Source: Thermodesulfobacteriota bacterium
GTDB lineage: Bacteria > Desulfobacterota > Desulfobacteria > Desulfobacterales > Desulfosudaceae
Length of the DNA: 64,000 bases
NCBI GenBank assembly: GCA_040753795.1
Contig: JBFMDX010000005.1
Coordinates: forward strand, 212,044-276,043
Direction: 5' to 3'
Translations under genes and position numbers: made by a program
In this document: piece after piece, positions 20,233 to 29,127 of the stretch
How positions within the stretch are numbered: the first letter of the stretch is position 1
How the letters are laid out: every line of letters begins with the position of its first letter
The notes under the pieces: generated by a model
The model's database searches: none
The model's input: only the letters and a program-made list of their open reading frames with translations
What the model was told of the DNA's origin: nothing

Positions 20233-22002
20233 ATGAATGCAGCCGATAAAATGAAATGGCCCACCGTCTTTTCAGGCTTGAAAGGGGGCACCCGGACGAA
20301 TTTACCCAGGGAGATTTCCGCCGGCATTACCCTGGCGGCGCTGATCATCCCCCTGAACATCGGGTATGCCCAGGTGGCCGGGCTGCCGCCGGTCTTCGGC
20401 CTATATGCGGGCATCTTTCCCCTGGCCGTGTTCGCACTTTTCACCGGCTCCCGTCACGTGGTGGGAAGCCCGGATGCGACCATTGCCGCGATTCTGGGAG
20501 CGGCGCTGATCGGTTTTGCGCCCATCGGCGACCCGCTGCGGGTGGACTACGCCCTGGCCCTTTCCCTGCTGTGCGGGGTGCTGTTCATAGCGTTCTGGTT
20601 TTTCCGGCTGGCGTTTCTGGCGAATTTCCTGTCCCGGGCCGTATTGGCGGGATTCATCAGCGGCCTGGCCATCGAGGTGTTCACCAACCAGGTCCGGAAG
20701 ATACTGGGAGTGTCGCATACAAAAGGAGTGGAGTTGGGGGCGATCGGTCAGCAGATTCATGATGCCATGACGGCTTCCCTGAACACTACTGGCTATTTTG
20801 CGGAACTCATCCTCCTGATCAAGTCCATACCGCATGCGAATCTGTACTCGGTGGCGGTCGGCGCCGGCGCGTTCTTGATCGTGCGGCTGATGAAAAAATA
20901 CGCCCCCATGGCCCCGGCGGCGCTGATCGCCCTGATGCTGACGACGGTTGTCGCGTCACTGCTCGGCCTGGATCAGAAAGGAGTCAAGGTCCTGGGTTCC
21001 ATACCATCGGGGCTGCCGTCACTGACCGTGCCGCGAGTGCCGCTTTCCGACTATGTGCAACTGTTCCCCGGCGCCATGGCGGTGGTGGCCATCACCCTGT
21101 GCAAGGGATTGCTGCTGGTCCGGGACTGCAGCCGGAAGAACCATACCAAAGCGGACGGCAACCAGGTGCTGTTTGCCTACGGCATGAGCAGCATCGCCAG
21201 CGGGTTCACCGGGTCGCTGGTTTCGGGTCCCAGTTCGTCCCGGACCGCCGCCATGGACGCCGCGGGATCCCGGACACAGATCTCCAGCCTCGCTGCCGCG
21301 GTTACGGTCGCGCTGGTCATGATGTTCTTGACGGATGCGCTGGCCTCCCTGCCGATTGTCGCCCTGGCCGGAGTCGTCGCCAGCGCGGTATTGAGCATGA
21401 TCGAAATCGACGAACTGCGGGAATTCTGGCATACGCGCCGGTCCGAGTTCTGGATCGCGTCCATCTGCCTGTTTTGCGTCCTTGGATTGGGGCCGTTACG
21501 GGCCGTCATCATTGCCTTTCTCCTGTCCACCATCGACCTGGTCCGGCGGGCGTCCCGTCCCGGGACCTGGCTCCTTTACGAAGCACCGGACGGCAGTTAT
21601 TTCATTCCCGAGAAAACCGACCATATCCCTGCCGACTCCGAGATAATTATCTACAGGTTTGGCGCGTCCCTCTACTTCGCCAACGCCACCCTGTTCGAGG
21701 AAGAAGTGGAACAGCTGATCACCCGGGCATCCCTGCCCGTCAAATGGTTCGTGCTGGACGCCCAGGCGTTGAATGATATCGACACCACCGGCGAGGATGT
21801 GCTGCATCAGATTTTCAAATGGCTGACCGATCGCGGGGTGACCGTTGCCGTCAGCCATGCCAGCCCGTCGACCCTTGCTTTGCTTAAAAAATATCATCTG
21901 CTGGATTTGATCGGGGAAAACCGGACCTACCCTTCCAACCGCCATGCCATCGCGGCATATCGCCGGGAGACCGGGCAGGTGGTGGCACCCCCTGCCGGAT
22001 AA
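20233..22002 (+). CDS. SulP-family anion permease with STAS domain
   Basis: SLC26/SulP transporter of 589 residues, predicted to exchange or import sulfate, bicarbonate or dicarboxylates across the inner membrane. The signature region is EISAGITLAALIIPLNIGYA, followed by VAGLPPVFGLYAGIFPLAVFALFTGSRHVVGSPDATIAA. Ten or more membrane segments come next. A cytoplasmic STAS domain occupies roughly residues 450-565 (IIIYRFGASLYFANATLFEE ... FVLDAQALNDIDTTGEDVL). Normal family length. It stands alone between secreted proteins, preceded by aaggggaaaaaac. The anion cannot be assigned; sulfate would suit a sulfate reducer but that is inference. Confidence 0.93.
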   Translation: MNAADKMKWPTVFSGLKGGTRTNLPREISAGITLAALIIPLNIGYAQVAGLPPVFGLYAGIFPLAVFALFTGSRHVVGSPDATIAAILGAALIGFAPIGDPLRVDYALALSLLCGVLFIAFWFFRLAFLANFLSRAVLAGFISGLAIEVFTNQVRKILGVSHTKGVELGAIGQQIHDAMTASLNTTGYFAELILLIKSIPHANLYSVAVGAGAFLIVRLMKKYAPMAPAALIALMLTTVVASLLGLDQKGVKVLGSIPSGLPSLTVPRVPLSDYVQLFPGAMAVVAITLCKGLLLVRDCSRKNHTKADGNQVLFAYGMSSIASGFTGSLVSGPSSSRTAAMDAAGSRTQISSLAAAVTVALVMMFLTDALASLPIVALAGVVASAVLSMIEIDELREFWHTRRSEFWIASICLFCVLGLGPLRAVIIAFLLSTIDLVRRASRPGTWLLYEAPDGSYFIPEKTDHIPADSEIIIYRFGASLYFANATLFEEEVEQLITRASLPVKWFVLDAQALNDIDTTGEDVLHQIFKWLTDRGVTVAVSHASPSTLALLKKYHLLDLIGENRTYPSNRHAIAAYRRETGQVVAPPAG

Positions 22003-22139
22003 TTCTTTTCCGGCATCGGGTTGTTTTTCGTTTGAATGAAAACAACTTATAGATATCGACCATAAAAATCATCGTATGTCACGCCAGACGACATGAAAGC
22101 GCGGTACAAAAAACTATAAGATGAGTTGGGAGCTTGAAT

Positions 22140-24080
22140 ATGCGATCGGAATCAATTGAATACAGAGTGACATGGTTCGGCGCACGACTTGCCCTGGCTG
22201 TTATCGCGGCATTGTTGATTGCCGGTTGCGCCACCCCGGTGGGCGTTTCCCGTGTAAAGGAAAGCGATGTATACCGTCAGATCGACGCCAGCGCCCTGAC
22301 GACGAAAACCTTCAGCGACCATACGGCTATCGTGCTGCATCGTCACGGCATTAAAGGAAATGAGTTTTTTGATCATCCCGCGGCCGTCATCCGGAAATTG
22401 CATGAAATCGCCTGCAACGATGACCGGCGGGACCTGCTCCTGACCCTGTCGGAACTGTGTTATCTGGCAGCGCCCCGGGCGAAGGTTGAAAAAAAGATCC
22501 CGCCCGGCCCGGATTCGCCCCAAAAAAAGCGACCGGTTTATTCCAGTGACTATTATCTCGGCGCCTCGGTTTATGCCTACCTGTATCTCATGGGTGAAGG
22601 CAGCGAACCGCCGCCGGGGCCTTTTGACCGCCGTTTCCGCCTGGCCTGCGATTTATATAACCGGAGTCTGGCCAATCAACTGAATTTCATCAGCGAGCGG
22701 ATTGAACTCAGCGACAAGATCATGGCCATGCCGGTCGGGCAGATCCACGTTACCTTCAAAACGGTTGAAGTACCCTGGAACACGGAAGAACTGGCCACCA
22801 TCCTGCCGGCGGATACTTTCGAGGTCCATGGCCTGAGTATCCGCAACCGGGTATCCGGGCTGGGAGCCCCGATTCTGGCCGTGCGCAAGCGGCAACCCGG
22901 AAAGCCGGTAACGTCGGCCGTGGCCGCGACCTTGTTCGCCGAAATCAAAGGAAGTATCAGGGATATTGACAACGGCACCTGTCAGGCGGAGGTAAGCCTC
23001 TATTCACCCGAAGCCATGGGGGAAAACGAAATCACGCTGGACGGCAAAAAAATCCCCCTGGAAATCGACATGACGGCGCCCATCGCCTACGCCTTAAACG
23101 ACCCGATCGTCTGGAAAATGGGCCGCAATCTTTTCCGCCTGGGCCGTTCACCGTTTAAACCCGGCCTGTACGCCTCACACCCTTATGCGCCGGGCCGTAT
23201 CCCCATTGTTTTCGTCCACGGCACCATGAGCAGTCCCGTCTGGTGGGCGGAGATGTTCAACACCCTGTCGTCCGATCCCCGGATCCGCCAGCGCTTTCAA
23301 ATCTGGATGTACCTGTATGACAGCGGCAAACCGGTGGTTTTTTCGGCCGCCCATCTGAGAGAATCCATCGCGAAAAAAATCAGGGAATACGATCCGGAAG
23401 GCCGGGACCCGGCCTTAAACGATATCGTCGTCGTCGGCCACAGTCAGGGAGGCCTGCTGACCCGCTGGACGGTCACCGAAAGCGGCGACACGCTGATCCG
23501 GGCGGCCACCGGAAAGTCGCTGGATGAACTGGACCTGTCCCCCGAGCAGATGGAAACCGTCACCCGATATGCCGTCATCCACCCCATGCCGGAGGTGAGC
23601 CGGGTCATCTTTATCTCCACCCCCCACCGGGGCAGCATCCTGGCCGGCAATATCGTCCGGCGGATCGCCGCTAAGTTTATTTCCCTGCCCCGGGAAGTGA
23701 TTCAGACCGGCGCGGACCTGTTTAACTTCTATGAACGATTTTCCCTGGCGGGCAAACTCAAATGGAGCATACCCAGGACCAGCATCGACAGCATGTCGCC
23801 GGAAAATCCAGCGCTGCTGGCCATGGCGGAACTCCCCTTCCCGCCGGAGGTGAAGGCCCATTCCATCATTGCCGTAAAAGGCAAGGAAAAACCGCCGGAA
23901 GGCGATGACGGCGTGGTGGCCTATAAAAGCGCTCACCTGGAGGGGGTTGCGTCGGAACTGGTGGTTCCCTACGGCCACAGTTGTCAGGACAAGCCGGAGG
24001 TCATTGAAGAGGTGCGGCGCATTCTTATCGAACACCTGGAGGACCTGGAACACAAGAAGACAGAAAATCCGGTTCATTAA
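22140..24080 (+). CDS. Alpha/beta-hydrolase (lipase-like) lipoprotein
   Basis: A 646-residue lipoprotein (lipobox LLIAGCATP), anchored at the periplasmic face. The first 360 residues have no recognised domain. The C-terminal half is an alpha/beta hydrolase: IPIVFVHGTMSSPVWW provides the oxyanion loop, and the nucleophile elbow is VVGHSQGGLLTRW. The catalytic His is likely in VVPYGHSCQDKPE near the end. An internal ribosome-binding site (gttgggagc) precedes ATG 22140, which is preferred to TTG 22134. Such proteins hydrolyse lipids or esters in the envelope; the substrate is unknown. Confidence 0.85.
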   Translation: MRSESIEYRVTWFGARLALAVIAALLIAGCATPVGVSRVKESDVYRQIDASALTTKTFSDHTAIVLHRHGIKGNEFFDHPAAVIRKLHEIACNDDRRDLLLTLSELCYLAAPRAKVEKKIPPGPDSPQKKRPVYSSDYYLGASVYAYLYLMGEGSEPPPGPFDRRFRLACDLYNRSLANQLNFISERIELSDKIMAMPVGQIHVTFKTVEVPWNTEELATILPADTFEVHGLSIRNRVSGLGAPILAVRKRQPGKPVTSAVAATLFAEIKGSIRDIDNGTCQAEVSLYSPEAMGENEITLDGKKIPLEIDMTAPIAYALNDPIVWKMGRNLFRLGRSPFKPGLYASHPYAPGRIPIVFVHGTMSSPVWWAEMFNTLSSDPRIRQRFQIWMYLYDSGKPVVFSAAHLRESIAKKIREYDPEGRDPALNDIVVVGHSQGGLLTRWTVTESGDTLIRAATGKSLDELDLSPEQMETVTRYAVIHPMPEVSRVIFISTPHRGSILAGNIVRRIAAKFISLPREVIQTGADLFNFYERFSLAGKLKWSIPRTSIDSMSPENPALLAMAELPFPPEVKAHSIIAVKGKEKPPEGDDGVVAYKSAHLEGVASELVVPYGHSCQDKPEVIEEVRRILIEHLEDLEHKKTENPVH

Positions 24081-24178
24081 AGGCAAAAACGATTGATGCC
24101 GGCCGATACGCGATCGACTGGAGCGCGAGGCGTTATTATTTTCTGCATCCGAACATGAATGAAAGGAGAGAAAAAAAA

Positions 24179-24640
24179 ATGAAAAAAACGATAGCCTTGA
24201 TTCTGGTGGCCGCCCTGTTATCCGGATGCATGGGTACCGGTGCCATAAACGCTAAAGCGAAAGAATTAAATTTAAAAGTCACTGAAAACCGATGGGGCCG
24301 TGAAGGCACCTTCCTGGTTTTTACCGTTCTCTGGGTGTATCGAGTTTGCGCGGTTCTGGATCTGTTCATATTCAACTCCATTGAATTCTGGTCCGGAAAA
24401 AATTTCATTAATGGAAAAAACGCGCTGGTCGATTTGCCCATGGATCAAGTTCAAATGATAGGATTAAACGACATCAACAATGCGCGGATTGAACGAATAG
24501 ACGAAAATAACGCAAAACTCCATGTCGATTTTGAGAACGGCGACAAGATGACTTTCGATGTTATCCGTGATCAGGACGTTTATACGGTGAGTTATCTGGG
24601 CAGAGAATTCTACCGGGGCGAACTGAAAAAAGAATCTTGA
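24179..24640 (+). CDS. DUF3332-family lipoprotein, paralog 1
   Basis: A 153-residue lipoprotein (lipobox LLSGCMGT). The conserved DUF3332 body is visible: LNLKVTENRWGREGTFLVF, a hydrophobic segment RVCAVLDLFIFNSIEFWSGKN, and a beta-rich tail (AKLHVDFENGDKMTFDVIRD). ATG 24179 lies behind gaaaggagagaaaaaaa. A related gene follows 51 bases downstream, so this is a tandem duplication. Function of the family is unknown. Confidence 0.8.
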   Translation: MKKTIALILVAALLSGCMGTGAINAKAKELNLKVTENRWGREGTFLVFTVLWVYRVCAVLDLFIFNSIEFWSGKNFINGKNALVDLPMDQVQMIGLNDINNARIERIDENNAKLHVDFENGDKMTFDVIRDQDVYTVSYLGREFYRGELKKES

Positions 24641-24691
24641 TTGACCGGAAATCTCTGAACAACCATCTCATAATACACGGAGAGTATGAAC

Positions 24692-25159
24692 ATGATAACA
24701 AGAAAAATATTCATCGGTTTATTGATTGTTATTTGCCTGACCGGATGCATGGGACAAAACGGACTGATGGGGAAAGCCGCTAAATTCAACCTGTCGGTGG
24801 TGGAAAACCGATACGGCCGTGAAGGCGTCTTTATCTGCATGATACCGGCATATCTTGTCTGTTCGGTCTGCGACCTGCTCATTTTTAACTCGATTGAGTT
24901 CTGGTCCGGCACAAACCCGTTAAACGGGAAAGAAGCGCTGGTCGACACGAAACTGATCGAGGTGCCGAGCGATGTAGTTAAAAATATGGGCTTTAAGGAA
25001 CTTGTTGCCGCCCGGATTGAGCGGCTGAATGACACCCAGGCCAAACTTTATCTTGCCTTTGAAAACGGAGACAGGGCCACGTTTGACGTCAACCGGGACG
25101 ACCGGATCTATACCGTCAGTTACGGCAACGTCGAGTTCTACAAAGGTGTATTGAACTAG
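24692..25159 (+). CDS. DUF3332-family lipoprotein, paralog 2
   Basis: A 155-residue lipoprotein with lipobox ICLTGCMGQ. It matches its upstream neighbour throughout (FNLSVVENRYGREGVFICM, CDLLIFNSIEFWSGTNPLNGKEALV, YLAFENGDRATFDVNRDD). The ATG at 24692 is seven bases from GGAGAG, better spacing than ATG 24686. Its TAG stop is the first codon-sized piece of palindromic repeat A copy 2. It ends a 12-kb stretch of plus-strand envelope genes. Confidence 0.8.
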   Translation: MITRKIFIGLLIVICLTGCMGQNGLMGKAAKFNLSVVENRYGREGVFICMIPAYLVCSVCDLLIFNSIEFWSGTNPLNGKEALVDTKLIEVPSDVVKNMGFKELVAARIERLNDTQAKLYLAFENGDRATFDVNRDDRIYTVSYGNVEFYKGVLN

Positions 25160-25301
25160 TTTCCATCCATCAATGGCCTTTTTCCGCAATCTCGGCGTCA
25201 AACTGCGGGGTTTTTTGTGCGGCGTACGAAAAGTACGCCTCCGCAAAACCCCTTGTTTTCCTTGACCTTGCGAAAAAATTCTCATTTCTGGATTGGAAAC
25301 G
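25157..25301 (+). repeat. Palindromic repeat family A, copy 2
   Basis: About 145 bp, same design and orientation as the copy at 2905-3050. Outer arms GTTTCCA...TGGAAAC, TTTTTCCGCAA facing TTGCGAAAAAA, and central GCGTAC-gaaaa-GTACGC. It starts on the TAG stop of the DUF3332 gene. Stem segments 25207-25213 and 25246-25252 differ from copy 1 at two positions on each arm in a way that keeps pairing. Beyond it, to 25482, there is no gene; 25361-25410 is described separately. Confidence 0.85.
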
Positions 25302-25360
25302 TTTCCGCGTGACTTTTATAGCCCTGGATGGAAACGAACCAACCCGGATATTACATCGAT

Positions 25361-25410
25361 GCCAACAAGTCATCCTTCATCCTATCCCCGAGCCCTTGTT
25401 GGCTCCATCT
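25361..25410. repeat. Hairpin and short inverted copy of a sequence upstream of the TrkH-like gene
   Basis: GCCAACAAG (25361-25369) and CTTGTTGGC (25395-25403) form a perfect 9-bp stem. Within it, 25386-25409 is, in reverse complement, the same sequence as 27640-27660 apart from three extra bases. The two copies lie at the two ends of the potassium-uptake gene pair in opposite orientations. Function unknown. Confidence 0.45.
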
Positions 25411-25482
25411 GCTGTGGTGAAGGCCGCTCTCAATAAGACATGGGAGCGTCCTTCAGCCCAATTTCTTGATTGAGAAACAGAC

Positions 25483-26148
25483 TCACTTTATCTTTCTCAG
25501 TTCCCGGAGGCGGTCGATGTGCCCGGCCAGGATCAGGATATCGGTTTTGGCGACAGGTCGACCCGGCTCCGGGAAGCGGGGCGGTCCCTCCTGGCCGGGC
25601 TGCCAAACTGCCAGCAGAGAAACGCCGTAACGTTCCTGCAGCGTTAATGGCTCTATCATCGAGCCGACCAGGCTGGCCGGGGGGGAACCGGCGACGACCA
25701 TCCATCCCTGGCCCAGTTCAAGAAAATCGATGGACCGGGTATGATGGATCAGCATGGCGGCTTTATGGGCCGCATGCCGGTCCGGCAAAATCACCTCAGT
25801 GGCGCCAACCAGCCTGACAATGGCCGCCTGCTCCTCGTTGGCCACCTTGACCATAATCTGGGGCGTCCGCATGTTCTGCAGATGATGCACCAGCAGCACG
25901 GTCGTTTCCAGCCGCTCGGGGAGGCACACGGCCACGATGTCGAACCCGGCGATTCCCAGTTCCTCCAGCACTGAATGGTCCGCCACGTCGGCCACCGCCG
26001 ATTTGGTGACATCGGGTAGAATCCGCTGCACCTTGTCCTGGTTGCTGTCAACGGCCAGCACTTCATGCCCTAACCGGTAGAGTTCGACAGCAAAATGATA
26101 GCCGAAATCTCCCAGTCCGAGAACGGCCACACGGGCAAGTCCTTTCAT
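25483..26148 (-). CDS. TrkA-N/TrkA-C potassium channel regulatory subunit (KtrA-like)
   Basis: A 221-residue soluble subunit that gates a Trk/Ktr potassium channel by nucleotide binding. The N-terminal Rossmann motif is VAVLGLGDFGYHFAVEL with acidic AVDSN at the end of the second strand, typical of NAD(H)/ATP-binding TrkA-N. A TrkA-C-like domain occupies the last 80 residues (VAGSPPASLVGSMIEPLTLQ...). Only one TrkA-N unit is present, as in KtrA rather than TrkA. It lies 43 bases downstream of the channel gene in the same direction. Confidence 0.93.
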   Translation of the reverse strand: MKGLARVAVLGLGDFGYHFAVELYRLGHEVLAVDSNQDKVQRILPDVTKSAVADVADHSVLEELGIAGFDIVAVCLPERLETTVLLVHHLQNMRTPQIMVKVANEEQAAIVRLVGATEVILPDRHAAHKAAMLIHHTRSIDFLELGQGWMVVAGSPPASLVGSMIEPLTLQERYGVSLLAVWQPGQEGPPRFPEPGRPVAKTDILILAGHIDRLRELRKIK

Positions 26149-26191
26149 TCGTTTCCCTCCATTTATTCAGATCCTTGGGAGTTCAAATATC

Positions 26192-27568
26192 TTAACCGAT
26201 CATGATGGGCTCCTCGGCCAGCCTCACGGCCGGGGCCGGTTCATGTCGGGCAATCGCCACGGCGATGGTCAACGGTCCGAGACGCCCGATAAACATCAGC
26301 AGAATGAGAATGCTTTTGCCGCCTGCCGTCAGCGTCGGGGTGATCCCCGTTGACAGCCCCACGGTGCATAAGGCGGATACCACTTCAAACAAAATACCCA
26401 CCGGCTGACCGGCATTATTTATGCGGGACAGATGGCTAAAACCGACGGTGGATAGCAGCAGAATTCCGGCAATGATGAAGACGGAGGCCAGAACCACGAC
26501 TGAGAACGCTTTATCTACGGCCAGTTGAGGAATTCCCCGGTTAAAAAGGCGCGCTCTCCGACTGCCGCGAAGACGCGCGCGTGCCGACGCAAACAGCACG
26601 GCCAGGGTGGTGACTTTTATGCCGCCGGCGGTCGATCCGGGACAGCCGCCGATCAGCATCAGCACAATCGTCACAAAAACAGTAGCCGTAGTCGCCTGCA
26701 GGTAGTCGATGGAATTAAAACCGGCGGTCCGGGGCGTGACCGAAGCGAAAAAACTGATCAGGAACCGGCTCGTCAGGTTTGACCCGTTGAGCAGATTGTG
26801 GCTTTCCAGAGCCCAGAATCCGCAGGTGCCGGCCAGCAGCAGAAGGCCGGTTGTGGTCAGGGCTGTTTTGGTATGCAGGGAGAGCCGTCGCGCACTCCGG
26901 CCGCGGACCCGTTCCTTTAAATGGTCAAACAACTCCGTAATCACGCTGAAACCTATCCCCCCGAGAATGATCAAACCCGCGATGGGCAGGATCACGGCCG
27001 GATTGGAACGGGCGCTCATGAGGTTGTCCGGCCGCAGGGAGAAGCCGGCATTGCAGAAAGCGCTGACGGCATGGAATGAGGCGCTCCAGACGGCCTGCAA
27101 CACCGGCAGGCGGGCCAGCTCGGCCGGCAGCAGGGTCAAGGCCCCGACAGCCTCGATCGCTACGGTCCAGATGAAAATCTGCAGCAGAAGGGTCTTGAGC
27201 TTTCCGCGGGGACGCGCAAGAAAGTTGCTTTCCACGACTTCGCCTGCCGAAAGGGACGTCCGTTGGCCGAAAAGCAGGAAAAGGGCCGTCGACAGCGTCG
27301 TTATGCCCAATCCGCCCAACTGGATCAGCAGCAGTATCGCGGTTTGTCCGAACGCCGAGAATGTGGTGCCGGTGTCGCAAACCGTAAGGCCGGTCACGCA
27401 CACCGCGCTGGTTGCCGTGAACAGCGCATCAATAAAACTGACTCGCGCACCGGACGATGAAAAGGGCAGGCTGAGCACCACCCCGCCTGCCAGAGCCGTT
27501 GCCACAAACCCGCCGACCAGCAGCCGGGTCGGATTTTTCCGAAGCTTGTTCCACTGAATAAATGACAT
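26192..27568 (-). CDS. TrkH/KtrB potassium transporter
   Basis: Inner-membrane potassium (or sodium-coupled potassium) translocating subunit of 458 residues, with repeated M1-P-M2 units. Selectivity-filter-like segments are TSAVCVTGLTVCDTG, SAFCNAGFSL, VTPRTAGFNSID and SALCTVGLSTGI, each with the conserved Gly. It partners the adjacent KtrA-like protein. The start codon at 27568 follows gagtgggata on the minus strand. The 146-base upstream region carries a copy of the short repeat seen downstream of ktrA. Confidence 0.95.
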   Translation of the reverse strand: MSFIQWNKLRKNPTRLLVGGFVATALAGGVVLSLPFSSSGARVSFIDALFTATSAVCVTGLTVCDTGTTFSAFGQTAILLLIQLGGLGITTLSTALFLLFGQRTSLSAGEVVESNFLARPRGKLKTLLLQIFIWTVAIEAVGALTLLPAELARLPVLQAVWSASFHAVSAFCNAGFSLRPDNLMSARSNPAVILPIAGLIILGGIGFSVITELFDHLKERVRGRSARRLSLHTKTALTTTGLLLLAGTCGFWALESHNLLNGSNLTSRFLISFFASVTPRTAGFNSIDYLQATTATVFVTIVLMLIGGCPGSTAGGIKVTTLAVLFASARARLRGSRRARLFNRGIPQLAVDKAFSVVVLASVFIIAGILLLSTVGFSHLSRINNAGQPVGILFEVVSALCTVGLSTGITPTLTAGGKSILILLMFIGRLGPLTIAVAIARHEPAPAVRLAEEPIMIG

Positions 27569-27639
27569 TATCCCACTCTATCCAAGTTATCTATGGCTGC
27601 AAGAACGTGAATCTACTGCCAGCGCCCTGCAACACTGCG

Positions 27640-27660
27640 GATGGAGCCAAGGGCTCGGGG
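27640..27660. repeat. Short element shared with 25386-25409 (inverted)
   Basis: Twenty-one bases identical to the reverse complement of 25386-25409 except for a 3-base gap. It sits in the 5' region of the TrkH-like gene. Nothing else is recognisable between 27569 and 27714. Confidence 0.4.
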
Positions 27661-27714
27661 TCAAGGTGACTCGCCCGAGGGGTGAAAGCTGTCGACATAA
27701 AACGGGCGTAAAAT

Positions 27715-29004
27715 TCATTTTTTATCCAGCTTGATGACCAGCGGCCCATCTATTGCGTTCATCACATGGGAAGCCGGAAGGCCGCATTCAAGCAATTGTG
27801 TCATCGCCTTTAAATACTTACGGATGTGAAGAAAAAATTTCTGATATCCATTACAGAGGTATTGAAGCCCCGGCTCGCCATAATATGTTTTTGCGAAACG
27901 ATGTTTCGGACAGCCCCCCTGGCAGGCGGCCAGGACATCGCATTCCCGGCACCATCTCGGCAGCGCGGATTCTTTGTCCACACCAAAGCCGGTGAGCAAG
28001 GATTTGTCCACCATTTCATTTAACGGGTCAATGGTGATATCACCCAGCCGATATCGGGGATAGACACAATGATCGCAGGCATATACATCGCCGTTATGTT
28101 CTATTACCAGAGACCGGCCGCATTGTTGGGCATGAATACACACCGGGGAAGGATTACCGATCCAGGCATTGAGCGCCCACTCGAAATTCATCACAAAGAC
28201 CTTGCCCACATCGTGCCGGACCCATTCCTCATATATGGCGATCAGAAAGTCGCCGTATTCATCAGGAACCACCGACCATGGAGAAACCTCGGCCTGAAGT
28301 TCTTCCTTATATAGCGCCGCGGGTCCGGCGAAGCGCAAGCCCTCTTTTTTACTGATTGCATCCGGCAGGCGCTCGACGATTGGTGAAAATTGAATGAATT
28401 CGACACCCGCATCCTTAAAAAACCGGTAAACGGCAAGGGGATGCCGGGCCGTGTCACGGGCTACGCAGGCCATCACATTATAATCCACCTGATGTTTCTG
28501 GAGCAGCCTCAGCCCCCGCATTACTTTTTCAAATGAACCCTCTCCCTCACGATCACGCCGATAGCGGTCATGAATCTCCCCGGGGCCATCCACGCTGATG
28601 CCGACCATGAAATGATGTTTTTTCAAAAAAGAGCACCACTCATCGGTCAGCAGCGTTCCGTTGGTCTGTAGCGCATTGCTGATCTTCTTGAGCTCTGTAA
28701 ATGGCCGCTGAAACTCGATCACTTTCCTGAAAAAATCAATTCCCAGCAATGTCGGCTCACCGCCCTGCCAGACGAAATCAACCATCGGCGTGGGTTGGGC
28801 GGAGATATAGCGGGTGATGAATGCCGAAAGGACATCGTCCGACATCCGGAAATTTTTCGTGGAACCGAAAAGCGCCTGTTTTTCCAGATAAAAGCAATAC
28901 TCGCAGTTTAAATTGCAAACCGGCCCAACCGGCTTGGCCACAACGTGGAGGCCCTGGCCTGTGCGTTGTTCCCGAATGCTCTCCTTTGCTTGTTCCGTTG
29001 GCAT
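27715..29004 (-). CDS. Anaerobic sulfatase-maturating enzyme (radical SAM/SPASM)
   Basis: A 429-residue radical SAM enzyme that converts the active-site Ser or Cys of a sulfatase to formylglycine without oxygen. The AdoMet cluster motif CNLNCEYC has Cys30, Cys34 and Cys37. SPASM cysteines appear in CIHAQQCGRSL, YACDHCVYPRYRLG and CRECDVLAACQGGCPKH, enough for two auxiliary [4Fe-4S] clusters. It lies 123 bases downstream of an arylsulfatase whose key residue is Ser, its expected substrate. This block appears richer in A+T than the flanking genes, suggesting acquisition. Confidence 0.95.
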   Translation of the reverse strand: MPTEQAKESIREQRTGQGLHVVAKPVGPVCNLNCEYCFYLEKQALFGSTKNFRMSDDVLSAFITRYISAQPTPMVDFVWQGGEPTLLGIDFFRKVIEFQRPFTELKKISNALQTNGTLLTDEWCSFLKKHHFMVGISVDGPGEIHDRYRRDREGEGSFEKVMRGLRLLQKHQVDYNVMACVARDTARHPLAVYRFFKDAGVEFIQFSPIVERLPDAISKKEGLRFAGPAALYKEELQAEVSPWSVVPDEYGDFLIAIYEEWVRHDVGKVFVMNFEWALNAWIGNPSPVCIHAQQCGRSLVIEHNGDVYACDHCVYPRYRLGDITIDPLNEMVDKSLLTGFGVDKESALPRWCRECDVLAACQGGCPKHRFAKTYYGEPGLQYLCNGYQKFFLHIRKYLKAMTQLLECGLPASHVMNAIDGPLVIKLDKK

Positions 29005-29127
29005 AAGCGCCTTGCTTTATTCAATCCGGTGCGGCAGATGTCATTTTTTTGCTATTGGGATCGGGTAAAAAAGGATGCCCTGACAGAACGATCTGAAAAT
29101 TCTGCCAGGGCGATCTAAAAAACGGCC

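Noticed and set aside
27569..27714. Possible c-di-AMP (ydaO-type) riboswitch before the TrkH-like gene
   Set aside because: A GGGGTGAA-like motif occurs only on the strand opposite to the gene, and the typical paired core is not recognised.
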